Shown piece after piece: positions 1 through 8,344 of a stretch of DNA of 64,000 bases (its first letter is position 1; every line of letters starts with the position of its first letter). The notes beneath the pieces are model-generated. The model ran no database searches. It was given only the letters and a program-made list of their open reading frames with translations, and was not told the origin of the DNA. Location of the stretch: assembly GCA_002407675.1 (NCBI GenBank), contig DHNW01000025.1, positions 62,001 through 126,000 of the forward strand, written 5' to 3'. Origin of the DNA: Ruminococcaceae bacterium UBA5406 (lineage in GTDB: Bacteria; Bacillota; Clostridia; Oscillospirales; Acutalibacteraceae). The position numbers and the translations under genes are program-made.

Positions 1-162
1 CAGATAGGCCAGCATCATGCAGCCGTCCACATAATTCCATTTCTGCGGGCCGCCCTTCCGGTACGACTCAATATTCCACGGCGCGCAGGCAGGACCGGCC
101 GCAAGATACCGGTCCGCTAAAGAGAGCGCCTGCTGTTTTGCCTGTTTCATCTGATCTGTCAT
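1..162 (-). CDS. GH88/GH105-like unsaturated uronyl hydrolase, N-terminal fragment
   Basis: Only the first 54 codons lie in the window; the gene runs off the left edge. The start ATG is at 162, with an AGGAGG site (171-176) eight bases upstream. The peptide contains PWNIESYRKGG and then KWNYVDGCMMLAYL, which resembles the N-terminal substrate-cleft region of YteR/YesR-type hydrolases (GH105/GH88). These enzymes cleave unsaturated galacturonyl or glucuronyl residues from pectin or glycosaminoglycan fragments. It is transcribed away from an AraC regulator 70 bp off, which fits a carbohydrate-utilisation locus. The family call rests on a short fragment and could be another (alpha/alpha)6-barrel glycosidase. 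Confidence 0.55.
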   Translation of the reverse strand, partial: MTDQMKQAKQQALSLADRYLAAGPACAPWNIESYRKGGPQKWNYVDGCMMLAYL

Positions 163-232
163 GAAAGTTTCCTCCTGTATCCCGTAATAATAAAGTTCTT
201 TATTGAAGAAGCATTTTGTGGTAGATTAATGG

Positions 233-1099
233 ATGGGGATGATTTGTTTGAAAGAAGTCAGTTTTTCTCCGCATGTTGATTTCTATATCAGCAAAATCTG
301 CCGGGCGGCCCCTTTTGATATGAAGACCTTCCATCTTCATAAAAAATACGAAATCTATTACCTGATGAAAGGCACGCGCCGGTATTTTATCGAGGACTCC
401 GCCTACCGGGTCAATGCGGGGGACATCGTTTTGGTAGACAAAGATGAAATCCACAAAACCGGACCTATCGGGCGGGAGCCGCACTCCCGCTTCGTCCTGA
501 ATTTTAACCCGGAGTACCTCAGCGGTGTGTGGGGAGCGGAAGCTGCCGCCCGGCTGCTAAGCGTCTTTCACTCCGGAATTAAAGTCTTTGCCCCGCCGAT
601 AAAGGCGCAGGGATTTTTCGAGAGCGCCCTGCAAAATCTGTATGAGCTGAGCGGCGTCAGCACGCCCGAAAGCGACATGCTGCGCAAATCGCTGCTGACC
701 CTGATCCTTCTTCGCATCAAGGAAAGCGTGGACAGCCTGCTGACGGCCCACGCGGAACCCCAAAAGCTGACCAACAAAACCGTTGACCGCGTAATGACCT
801 ATCTGGCAGAAAACTATCGGGAACAGCTCAGCCTGAAAGGGATCGCCTCCAAGTTCTACATCAGCCCTTACTACCTGAGCCACCTGTTTAAAAAATTCAC
901 CAGTCTGTCCCTTGTGGAATATATCAACAGCCTGCGTATCCGCGAAGCGAAAAAATACCTTGAAACAACCACCTTGAAAATCTCAGAAATTTCTGAAAAA
1001 ACGGGGTTCAGCACCAGCGCCCACTTCAGCCGGATGTTCAAACAGGCTACCGGATTCGCTCCGAACCGGTACCGGAAATTTTGCCGGAAAAGCCGTTAG
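233..1099 (+). CDS. AraC-family transcriptional regulator
   Basis: A 288-residue protein with the classic two-part AraC layout. The N-terminal half (about residues 20-150) looks like a cupin sensor (HLHKKYEIYYLMKG, then a beta-rich stretch). The C-terminal 100 residues hold two helix-turn-helix units (LSLKGIASKFYISPYYLSHLF and ISEISEKTGFSTSAHFSRMF) ending in the signature GFAPNRYRK. It is divergent from the partial hydrolase at 1-162, so it probably activates that gene in response to a sugar. The ligand cannot be read from sequence. No strong ribosome site precedes the ATG at 233, so the start is uncertain; an in-frame ATG at 239 is an alternative. Confidence 0.85.
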   Translation: MGMICLKEVSFSPHVDFYISKICRAAPFDMKTFHLHKKYEIYYLMKGTRRYFIEDSAYRVNAGDIVLVDKDEIHKTGPIGREPHSRFVLNFNPEYLSGVWGAEAAARLLSVFHSGIKVFAPPIKAQGFFESALQNLYELSGVSTPESDMLRKSLLTLILLRIKESVDSLLTAHAEPQKLTNKTVDRVMTYLAENYREQLSLKGIASKFYISPYYLSHLFKKFTSLSLVEYINSLRIREAKKYLETTTLKISEISEKTGFSTSAHFSRMFKQATGFAPNRYRKFCRKSR

Positions 1100-1285
1100 T
1101 TTTCAGCTTATTTCCTCAGCAGAAATAGCAAGAAGGACAGTCTCCTACATTTATCAGTGTATACGGGATACGGAGCAAAGTCTATTCCATTTTTGCTGTC
1201 TTTCCGAAAGAACAGGCATATTTTGCGCTGTCGGCCCCGCAGCAGCAATCGGTAAAACCGGAAACAGAAAATTGAGGATTCCGTC

Positions 1286-1314
1286 TTGCATTTGTGTGCC
1301 CTGTGTGCTAGAAT
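1286..1314 (+). promoter_or_regulatory. Promoter of pheST
   Basis: The -35 TTGCAT (1286-1291) and -10 TAGAAT (1309-1314) are separated by 17 bp, with a TG extended -10 just upstream of the -10. Transcription would begin near 1321, giving a leader of about 290 nt that contains the T-box. Confidence 0.75.
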
Positions 1315-1344
1315 GAGGTTAAATTGGTTGAGAATAAGAAAAAC

Positions 1345-1576
1345 GCAGAGAAGAAGGAAGTAGCCGTTTCCTCCGCCCGGACGCAGAGAAAGTATGCCGC
1401 TGGCTGAGAGCATGCTGCCGGCTGGAAACAGGTGAAGTTCCCTTCGGAGCGGTGCGGCTGAACCTTTTAAGTAGGCTGCGACGGTTTGCCTCGTTAACCG
1501 GCAGAAAGAGTAAATGACAGGGTGGTACCGCGAGGGCTGTGCCTCCGCCCCTTTTTTTGGGGGCGGAGGCTTTTTT
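1345..1576 (+). promoter_or_regulatory. T-box riboswitch leader (phenylalanyl-tRNA sensing)
   Basis: The conserved T-box core AGGGTGGTACCGCG is at 1519-1532. It is followed by an intrinsic terminator: stem GCCTCCGCCC (1541-1550) with GGGCGGAGGC (1561-1570), then a T run. Upstream is the stem I region with an AGAGA element (1385-1389) and a GGCTGAGAG segment (1402-1410). Phe codons TTC at 1438-1440 and 1443-1445 are candidate specifiers. Uncharged tRNA-Phe binding would favour the antiterminator and allow pheST transcription. The specifier register was not confirmed by folding. Confidence 0.9.
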
Positions 1577-1608
1577 CAGTCCGGGTACGGCCGGAAGGAA
1601 GGATATCC

Positions 1609-2628
1609 ATGAAGCAGGAACTGGAAAAGATCCGCGAACTGGCGGACCGGGATCTCCGGGAGGCAAAAGACCGGCAGTCACTGGAGGATCTGCGCGTCCG
1701 CTATTTGGGGAAAAAGGGCAAGCTGACCTCCATTCTAAAACAGATGGGCAGTCTTTCCGCTGAAGAACGGCCCAAAGCCGGCCGGCTGGCCAACGAAGTG
1801 CGTTCGCGTATTGAAAACGAGCTGGCTTCCCGCGCGGCGGAAATCCGCGAAGCGGAAACCGCCCATCGGCTGGAAAAGGAAAAAATTGACGTTACCCTGC
1901 CGGGGAAACGCCACCAAATCGGGCACAAGCACCCGCTGAGCCGCGAGCTGGACGAAATCAAGGAAATCTTCGTAGGAATGGGCTTCGACATTGTCAGCGG
2001 GCCGGAAGTGGAGTATGACTACTATAACTTTGAAGCGCTGAATATGCCGAAAGACCATCCGGCGCGTGACACACAGGACACGTTCTACATCAACGACAAG
2101 ATCCTGCTGCGCACGCAGACGTCGCCCGTGCAGGTGCGCGTGATGGAAAAGCAGAAGCCGCCCATCCGCATTATTTCCCCCGGGCGGGTTTACCGTTCGG
2201 ACGCGGTGGATGCCACCCATTCCCCGCTGTTCCACCAAATTGAAGGGCTGGTTGTGGACAAAGGGATTACGTTTGCCAACCTGAAAGGGACGCTGGAAAT
2301 CCTGATTAAGCGCATGTACGGCGAAGACTCCGTTGTGCGGTTCCGCCCCCACCATTTCCCGTTCACTGAGCCTTCCGCCGAAGCGGACGTGCAGTGCTTT
2401 AACTGCCACGGCAAAGGCTGCCGCCTGTGCAAAGGCGAGGGATGGATCGAAATTCTCGGCTGCGGCATGGTTCACCCGAATGTGCTTACCAACTGTAAAA
2501 TTGATCCGGAAGTTTACAGCGGCTTTGCGTTCGGCATGGGTCTGGAGCGTCTCGTGATGCGCAAATACGGCATTGACGACATGCGCCTGTTCCATGAAAA
2601 CGACGTCCGGTTTTTGTCGCAGTTTTAA
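1609..2628 (+). CDS. pheS: Phenylalanine--tRNA ligase alpha subunit
   Basis: 339 residues. The start ATG at 1609 has a GGAAGGAAGG site just upstream; the open frame extends further upstream into the T-box terminator and is not used. The N-terminal coiled-coil tRNA-binding arm spans about residues 1-85. The class II catalytic core follows: motif 2 region [19 protein letters not shown], then [14 protein letters not shown], and near the C-terminus the motif 3 region [14 protein letters not shown] cysteine-rich insert ([14 protein letters not shown]) is present. It pairs with PheT, encoded 13 bp downstream, in the cytoplasmic alpha2-beta2 synthetase that charges tRNA-Phe. Control is by the upstream T-box. 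Confidence 0.97.
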   Translation: MKQELEKIRELADRDLREAKDRQSLEDLRVRYLGKKGKLTSILKQMGSLSAEERPKAGRLANEVRSRIENELASRAAEIREAETAHRLEKEKIDVTLPGKRHQIGHKHPLSRELDEIKEIFVGMGFDIVSGPEVEYDYYNFEALNMPKDHPARDTQDTFYINDKILLRTQTSPVQVRVMEKQKPPIRIISPGRVYRSDAVDATHSPLFHQIEGLVVDKGITFANLKGTLEILIKRMYGEDSVVRFRPHHFPFTEPSAEADVQCFNCHGKGCRLCKGEGWIEILGCGMVHPNVLTNCKIDPEVYSGFAFGMGLERLVMRKYGIDDMRLFHENDVRFLSQF

Positions 2629-2641
2629 GGAGGGGAAAACA

Positions 2642-5026
2642 ATGAATCTTTCCATGAGATGGCTGAACGAATTTGTACCGCTGGGGGAAATGCCGATCCG
2701 GGAATTTACGGAAGCAATGACCATGAGCGGCTCCAAAGTGGAAAGCTGGGAGCGCGAGGGCAGCGAAATCTCCAACGTGGTAGTGGGGAAAGTCCTTTCT
2801 CTGGAACGCCACCCGAACTCGGATCACCTGTGGATCACCCAAACAGACGTCGGTTCCGGCGAACCGCTCCAGATCATCACGGGCGCACAGAACCTGAAAG
2901 TGGGCGACATGGTGCCGGTAGCGCTGCACAACTCCACCCTTCCGGGCGGCAAAAAGATCAAGAAGGGAAAACTGCGCGGACTGGAAAGCAACGGGATGCT
3001 CTGCTCGCTGGGCGAACTGGGCTTGACGAAGCACGATTTCCCATATGCGGAGGAAGACGGGATCTTCGTGATTCAGGAAGACTGCCGCCTTGGCCAGCCG
3101 ATCGGCGAAGCGCTCGGCTTTGACGACTGGAAAGTTGAGTTCGAGATTACTTCGAACCGGCCGGACTGCTTTTCCGTGATCGGGCTGGCACGGGAAGCAG
3201 CGGCAACGTTCCACAAGCCTTTCCGCCTGCACACGCCCGCCGTGAAAGGCGGCGGCGGATCCTGCGCCGATATGATCGGCGTAGCGGTGGAAGCCCCGGA
3301 CCTCTGCCCCATGTACTCGGCCCGCGCTGTAAAAAATGTGCGGGTGAAACCCTCGCCGCGCTGGATGCGCGAACGGCTGCGCGCCATGGGGGTTCGGCCT
3401 ATCAACAATATTGTGGATATCACGAACTATGTGATGCTGGAATACGGCCAGCCCATGCACTCTTTTGATTACCGCTGTCTTTCCGGGCACCAGATTCGGG
3501 TGCGCCGCGCGGCGGAAGGCGAAACGATCCGGACGCTGGACGGGACGGACCATACCTTGACTCCCGGCAGCCTAGTAATCGCAGACGCGGAAAAGCCGGT
3601 TGCCGTGGCGGGTGTTATGGGCGGCGAAAACAGTGAAATTGTGGATGACACTTCAACAATTGTGTTTGAATCCGCCTGCTTCAACGGTCCTTCCGTGCGG
3701 CGGACAGCACGCTCCCTCGGCATGAGAACGGATGCTTCCGCCCTGTATGAAAAAGGGCTGGACCCGAACAACTGCCTGCCCGCGCTGGACCGCGCCTGTG
3801 AGCTGGTAGAACTGCTGGATGCCGGGGACGTGACGGACGGTGCCGTCACCGCGGCGAACTTCAAGCCGGGGGAACGCCGGAGAATCCCTCTGGACGCGGA
3901 CTGGATCAACCGTTTCCTGGATATTTCGCTGAGTGCGGAGGAGATGAAGTCCATCCTGCAAAAGCTGGGCTGCGAATTTGACGGCAGCGACATTCTGGTG
4001 CCGACCTTCCGCCCCGACCTTGTCCACAAGGCCGATATTGCAGAGGAGATTGCGCGCTTTTACGGCTATGACCGGATTTCTGCCACACCGCTCAAGGGCG
4101 GTGCCCAGGGGAAGTACACGCCGCGGCAGAAATTCGACCGTTTTGTGAATGATACCATGCGTGCACTGGGGGCCAGCGAGATTATGACCTATTCCTTCAT
4201 AAGCCCTAAAGACTACGATAAAGTCTGCATGCCAGCGGACTCCCCTCTGCGCCGTTCCGTAACGATTGCAAATCCGCTCGGTGAAGACACCAGCATTATG
4301 CGTACGGTGGCGCTGCCTTCCATGATGGAAAGCCTGGCGCGGAACTACAACAACCGGAATGACGATGTCTGCCTGTTTGAACCGGCGACGGTCTACCTGC
4401 CTTCTGAAAACAGCGGGGAACTTCCCGAGGAGAAAAGCATCCTTATCTGCGGAATGTACGGGGAAGGCCGGGACTTTTTTGCCGCCAAGGGAATGGTGGA
4501 AGAACTGTTCGGCCGCCTCGGAATTCAGGACTGGTGGGCAGAAGCCTGCACGGACGATCCCGCGTACCATCCGGGCCGGTGCGCGAAGCTGACTTCCGGG
4601 GACGGCCCGCTGGGCATAATCGGTGAGATCCACCCGAAAGTTATGGAAAATTACGGGATGGAAGGCCGGGCAGTCAGCTTTTCTCTGGATGAAAACGCCC
4701 TTTATTCGCACGCTCAGATGGAAAAAACCTTTACGCCGCTGCCGAAATTTCCGGCTGTTTCCCGCGACCTTGCTCTCATTTGTGACGACGGCATCCCGGT
4801 GCTGAAACTGGAAAATGCCATCCGCAAAGGCGCAGGAAATCTGCTGGAAAATGTAAAGCTGTTTGACGTATACAGGGGAAAACAGATTGAAGCCGGCAAA
4901 AAGAGTGTTGCGTTCAGCATTACCCTGCGCTCCCGCGACAGCACGCTGACCGACAAGCGTGTTTCCAATATTATGACGAAAATCATAAGTGAACTGGAAA
5001 AAAGCGGTGCGTCTCTCCGCTTATAA
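2642..5026 (+). CDS. pheT: Phenylalanine--tRNA ligase beta subunit
   Basis: 794 residues, the usual full length. The ATG at 2642 follows AGGAGGGG by eight bases. Domains in order: an EMAP/OB-fold tRNA-binding region (about residues 40-150, VVVGKVLSLERHPNSDHLW), the B3/B4 editing domain (about 215-390), the B5 domain (about 405-480, GCEFDGSDILVPTFRPDL and ADIAEEIARFYGYD), a catalytic-like core and a C-terminal FDX-ACB anticodon-binding domain (KFPAVSRDLALICDD onward). It forms the PheRS heterotetramer with PheS and is co-transcribed with pheS. Confidence 0.97.
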   Translation: MNLSMRWLNEFVPLGEMPIREFTEAMTMSGSKVESWEREGSEISNVVVGKVLSLERHPNSDHLWITQTDVGSGEPLQIITGAQNLKVGDMVPVALHNSTLPGGKKIKKGKLRGLESNGMLCSLGELGLTKHDFPYAEEDGIFVIQEDCRLGQPIGEALGFDDWKVEFEITSNRPDCFSVIGLAREAAATFHKPFRLHTPAVKGGGGSCADMIGVAVEAPDLCPMYSARAVKNVRVKPSPRWMRERLRAMGVRPINNIVDITNYVMLEYGQPMHSFDYRCLSGHQIRVRRAAEGETIRTLDGTDHTLTPGSLVIADAEKPVAVAGVMGGENSEIVDDTSTIVFESACFNGPSVRRTARSLGMRTDASALYEKGLDPNNCLPALDRACELVELLDAGDVTDGAVTAANFKPGERRRIPLDADWINRFLDISLSAEEMKSILQKLGCEFDGSDILVPTFRPDLVHKADIAEEIARFYGYDRISATPLKGGAQGKYTPRQKFDRFVNDTMRALGASEIMTYSFISPKDYDKVCMPADSPLRRSVTIANPLGEDTSIMRTVALPSMMESLARNYNNRNDDVCLFEPATVYLPSENSGELPEEKSILICGMYGEGRDFFAAKGMVEELFGRLGIQDWWAEACTDDPAYHPGRCAKLTSGDGPLGIIGEIHPKVMENYGMEGRAVSFSLDENALYSHAQMEKTFTPLPKFPAVSRDLALICDDGIPVLKLENAIRKGAGNLLENVKLFDVYRGKQIEAGKKSVAFSITLRSRDSTLTDKRVSNIMTKIISELEKSGASLRL

Positions 5027-5050
5027 TCATAATTTCCTGTAAATTTTCAC

Positions 5051-5079
5051 TTGCAATTGCCTGATGCTTGTTGTATGAT
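5051..5079 (+). promoter_or_regulatory. Promoter of ireB
   Basis: TTGCAA (5051-5056), a 17-bp spacer and TATGAT (5074-5079) lie in the gap between pheT and ireB. This suggests ireB has its own start in addition to any read-through from pheST. Confidence 0.6.
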
Positions 5080-5101
5080 AAACGATACGGGAGGTGTTTC
5101 C

Positions 5102-5347
5102 ATGCTAGATAAGACGATGACTTTTTCCCTCGGAAGCGACCGTGAGGACAACATCAAAAAAATTCTAACGACCGTTTACGACGCCTTAAAAGAAAAGGGA
5201 TACAACCCGATCAGTCAGATTGTGGGTTATATTCTCTCGGAAGACCCGACCTATATCACGACTCATAACAATGCCCGGAGTCTTATCCGCAGGATTGACC
5301 GTGATGAACTGCTTCAGGTTTTATTGAAATCTTATCTGGGAGAATAG
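5102..5347 (+). CDS. ireB: IreB family regulatory phosphoprotein (UPF0297)
   Basis: 81 residues, full length for the family (B. subtilis YrzL, Enterococcus IreB). The ATG at 5102 follows GGGAGGTG. The N-terminus [11 protein letters not shown] carries Thr5 and Thr7, matching the threonines phosphorylated by the PASTA kinase IreK in Enterococcus. The core [20 protein letters not shown] and the ending [15 protein letters not shown] are diagnostic. In Enterococcus it modulates the cell-wall stress response downstream of the Ser/Thr kinase. In many Firmicutes it precedes ruvX and a DUF1292 gene; here those two are at 38581 and 22742. Confidence 0.92.
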   Translation: MLDKTMTFSLGSDREDNIKKILTTVYDALKEKGYNPISQIVGYILSEDPTYITTHNNARSLIRRIDRDELLQVLLKSYLGE

Positions 5348-5394
5348 AAACCAACCCGTGTCCCGAGTGTAACAGGCAGGAGGATAGTAAGCGA

Positions 5395-5700
5395 ATGAAT
5401 GAAAAAGAAGAAACAGCCTCTCCACAGTTTCCCACTTATAAAGGAAAACCGCTTGTAAGGTGTGGCGACGTCTTATATTACGGCAGCATGACGGATAAAT
5501 ATGTTGTCCGCCTTCAGATAAAAAGCAAAAAGAAAGTTAAAGATCTGGAAGTTGCGGATAAAGTGGCCATTCAGCTTATGAGGACGGATCGTGCCGTTCG
5601 CAACCGGAAACAGATTGTTAAAGCCAGTGAAAAAAACGGTCTTTATCTGGCTATGGATTTGGCCAGCATCTGGCTTGAGCGGGCTCTGCGCGACTCTTGA
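5395..5700 (+). CDS. Conserved hypothetical protein, 101 residues
   Basis: I do not recognise a named family. The ATG at 5395 has AGGAGG (5378-5383) eleven bases upstream, and an intrinsic terminator follows directly, so it is a real terminal gene of the ireB transcript. The protein is small, soluble and basic in the middle (KSKKKVKDLEVADKVAIQLM) with no signal peptide or membrane segment. The C-terminal NGLYLAMDLASIWLERAL is probably helical. Co-transcription with ireB hints at a regulatory or cell-envelope link, but that is only inference. Confidence 0.7.
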   Translation: MNEKEETASPQFPTYKGKPLVRCGDVLYYGSMTDKYVVRLQIKSKKKVKDLEVADKVAIQLMRTDRAVRNRKQIVKASEKNGLYLAMDLASIWLERALRDS

Positions 5701-5705
5701 ATTCA

Positions 5706-5746
5706 GGATCCCATCGGAAAAAGATTTTCCGATGGGATCCTTTTTT
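5706..5746 (+). terminator. Intrinsic terminator of the ireB operon
   Basis: A 16-bp perfect stem: GGATCCCATCGGAAAA (5706-5721) pairs with 5725-5740 across a 3-nt loop, followed by six T. Confidence 0.9.
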
Positions 5747-5787
5747 ATGCCTGCGTGTGACTAACCGGTACCTTTAGAAGAGATGCA

Positions 5788-5820
5788 GAAAAACCGCCCC
5801 GGAAGCATTTACCGGGGCGG
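5788..5820 (-). terminator. Intrinsic terminator of the pur operon
   Basis: Read on the minus strand, CCGCCCCGG (5812-5820) pairs with CCGGGGCGG (5794-5802) and is followed by a run of T. It lies about 20 bp beyond the purD stop. Confidence 0.88.
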
Positions 5821-5838
5821 CTGCACTGTAAGTCCAGT

Positions 5839-7098
5839 CTACTTTCCAATATCCATGCGGTAATGGGCACCTTCAAAATGAATCTTTTCGACACCGGAAT
5901 ACGCTTTGCGCAGCGCTTCCGGCAGATCCTTGCCCAGCGCGGTCACACCGAGGACACGGCCGCCGTTGGTATAGAACCTGCCATTCCGGAGCGCCGTGCC
6001 CGCGTGATAGACTGTCACATCCGGAAGCTGGCCGCCCTCATCCAGGCCGGTAATCTCATACCCCTTTTCGTAATGAGTGGGATAGCCGCCCGAAGCCATG
6101 ACAACGCAGGCGCAGGCTTCGCTGCTCCACTCGACGGGCTGCTGTTCCAGCCGCCCGTCGATTACGGCTTCAAGAATATCGACAAAATCCGTTTTCAGGC
6201 GGGGCAGGACAACCTGCGTCTCCGGGTCGCCGAAACGGGAATTGTACTCGATCACTTTCGGGCCGTCTTTGGTAATCATCAGTCCGAAATACAGGCAGCC
6301 CTTAAACGGCCTCCCCTCTGCACTCATGGCGCGGATGGTCGGGAGAAAAATCGTCTTCATGCAGGTCTCTGCCAGTTCCGGAGTATAGTACGGGTTGGGG
6401 CTGATGGTTCCCATGCCGCCGGTGTTCGGCCCTTTTCCGCCGTCAAACACGCGCTTGTGGTCTTTGGAAGAAACCATCGGTTTGACGCATTTGCCGTCGG
6501 TAAAGGCAAGAACGGAAACTTCCGGCCCTGTGAGGAATTCCTCAATGACCACACGGCTGCCGGAAGCGCCGAACGCTTTATCTTCCATGATCTTTTTCAC
6601 GGCGGCCTGTGCTTCCGCATAATCCGCGGCAAGGATTACGCCTTTCCCGAGGGCCAAGCCGTCCGCCTTAATAACAGCCGGATAAACGTCCCTTCTCCGA
6701 ATAAAATTCAGCGCCTTTTCCGGATCGTCAAATACTTCGTACTTCGCCGTGGGGATATGGTATTTTTTCATCAGGCCTTTGGCAAAGACCTTGCTGCTTT
6801 CGATCCGGGCCGCCTTCGCATTCGGACCGAACGCGCGGATGCCCGCTTTTTCCAGCTCATCCACCATTCCGGCGGCAAGCGGATCATCCGGTGCAACAAA
6901 GACCAGGTCAGTCTGGTTCTTTTTGCAAAATTCCACAACACCCGGAATATCCGACGCGGAAAGCGGGACGCATTGCGCGTCTTTCGCAATTCCCCCATTG
7001 CCGGGGGCGCAGTACAGCTCCGTGGTATGCGGGCTCTCTTTCAGTTTGCGGACAATGGCATGCTCCCGGCCGCCGCCGCCGATTACCAGAATCTTCAT
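5839..7098 (-). CDS. purD: Phosphoribosylamine--glycine ligase (GAR synthetase)
   Basis: 419 residues, normal length. It starts MKILVIGGGGREHAIVRKL, the glycine-rich N-domain of the ATP-grasp GAR synthetases. The ATP-grasp core contains PAVIKADGLALGKGV and GPEVSVLAFTDG, then NTGGMGTISP and the metal/ATP-binding VIEYNSRFGDPETQ. It joins phosphoribosylamine and glycine using ATP, the second step of purine synthesis. It is the last gene of the purE-M-N-O-H-D operon, 18 bp after purH, with the terminator just downstream. Confidence 0.97.
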   Translation of the reverse strand: MKILVIGGGGREHAIVRKLKESPHTTELYCAPGNGGIAKDAQCVPLSASDIPGVVEFCKKNQTDLVFVAPDDPLAAGMVDELEKAGIRAFGPNAKAARIESSKVFAKGLMKKYHIPTAKYEVFDDPEKALNFIRRRDVYPAVIKADGLALGKGVILAADYAEAQAAVKKIMEDKAFGASGSRVVIEEFLTGPEVSVLAFTDGKCVKPMVSSKDHKRVFDGGKGPNTGGMGTISPNPYYTPELAETCMKTIFLPTIRAMSAEGRPFKGCLYFGLMITKDGPKVIEYNSRFGDPETQVVLPRLKTDFVDILEAVIDGRLEQQPVEWSSEACACVVMASGGYPTHYEKGYEITGLDEGGQLPDVTVYHAGTALRNGRFYTNGGRVLGVTALGKDLPEALRKAYSGVEKIHFEGAHYRMDIGK

Positions 7099-7116
7099 TG
7101 TGTTTGCCCTCCCGAA

Positions 7117-8295
7117 TCAGTGGTGGAACAGGCGCAAACCGGTAAACGCCATGGCGATGCCGTATTTGTCACAGGTCTCGATGACATTGTCGTCGCGGAT
7201 GGAACCGCCCGGCTGCGCAATGTAGGACACACCGGACTTATGGGCACGTTCAATGTTGTCACCGAACGGGAAGAATGCGTCGGAACCCAGCGAAACGCCG
7301 CTCTGCTTTGAGAGCCACTCCTGCTTTTCATCCTTCGTGAGCCGTTCCGGCTTCTTTGTGAAGAATTGTTCCCATACGCCGTCGGCAAGAATGTCCATAT
7401 CGCTGTCCGACATATAGACATCAATGGTATTGTCACGGTCCGGGCGGCGGATATCCGGCTTAAAGGGCAGGCCCATTACCTTCGGGTGCTGGCGCAGGAG
7501 CCATGCGTCGGCCTTGCCGCCCGCCAGGCGCGTGCAGTGAATGCGTGACTGCTGACCGGCACCTACGCCGATCGTTTTGCCGTCTTTCACATAACAGACG
7601 GAATTGGACTGCGTATACTTGAGGGCAATCAGCGAAATCAAAAGGTCGCGCTTTGCGGACTCCGGAATACTCTTATTCCTGGTGACCACGTTCTGGAGCA
7701 GGCTGCCGTCAATTACAGAACTATTCCGGCCCTGCTCGAACGTAATGCCGAAAACGTCCTTATGCTCGACGGGCGCGGGGCGGTAATTCGGATCAATCTG
7801 CACGATATTATAGGTCCCCCTGCGCTTGGTTTTCAGGATCTGCAGTGCCTCATCGGTATAGCCGGGGGCAATGACGCCGTCGGAAACCTCGCGCTTGAGA
7901 ACCAGGGCAGTCTGTTTGTCGCACACATCGGACAGGGCCGCAAAATCACCGTAGGACGACATGCGGTCCGCGCCGCGTGCCATGGCGTATGCGCCGGCAA
8001 GCGGGGAAAGCTCCAGATCGTCTACAAAATAGATTTTCCGCATGGTGTCGGAAAGCTCTACCCCCACGGCGGCTCCGGCCGGGCTGACATGCTTAAAAGA
8101 AGCCGCAGACGGCAGGCCGGCCGCCTGTTTCAGTTCCGTGACCAACTGCCAGCTGTTGAGTGCATCCAAAAAATTGATATAGCCCGGTCTGCCGTTCAGC
8201 ACACGGACCGGAAGCTCCCCGCCGTTCTTCATGAAAATGCGGGCGGGTTTCTGGTTTGGATTGCAGCCATATTTGAGCGTCAGTTCATTTGCCAT
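7117..8295 (-). CDS. purH: AICAR transformylase (PurH lacking the IMP cyclohydrolase domain)
   Basis: 392 residues, against about 510 for the standard bifunctional PurH. The N-terminal MGS-like IMP cyclohydrolase domain is absent and the protein begins directly in the formyltransferase (NELTLKYGCNPNQKPARIFM). Conserved segments include SFKHVSPAGAAVG and QQSRIHCTRLAGGKAD, with the ending IAQPGGSIRDDNVIETCDKYG. It transfers a formyl group from 10-formyl-THF to AICAR. ATG at 8295 is chosen because AGGAGG sits eight bases upstream; a TTG at 8301 is only two bases from it. The missing cyclohydrolase step is supplied by the next upstream gene at 8345-9064. Confidence 0.93.
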   Translation of the reverse strand: MANELTLKYGCNPNQKPARIFMKNGGELPVRVLNGRPGYINFLDALNSWQLVTELKQAAGLPSAASFKHVSPAGAAVGVELSDTMRKIYFVDDLELSPLAGAYAMARGADRMSSYGDFAALSDVCDKQTALVLKREVSDGVIAPGYTDEALQILKTKRRGTYNIVQIDPNYRPAPVEHKDVFGITFEQGRNSSVIDGSLLQNVVTRNKSIPESAKRDLLISLIALKYTQSNSVCYVKDGKTIGVGAGQQSRIHCTRLAGGKADAWLLRQHPKVMGLPFKPDIRRPDRDNTIDVYMSDSDMDILADGVWEQFFTKKPERLTKDEKQEWLSKQSGVSLGSDAFFPFGDNIERAHKSGVSYIAQPGGSIRDDNVIETCDKYGIAMAFTGLRLFHH

Positions 8296-8344
8296 TGACA
8301 ATTCCTCCTGTTGGCGGAGGGACGGATAATTCCGGCCCTGTTTT

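Noticed and set aside
5863..7311. 482-residue open frame on the plus strand
   Set aside because: Antisense shadow of purD and purH; no ribosome site and no family motif.
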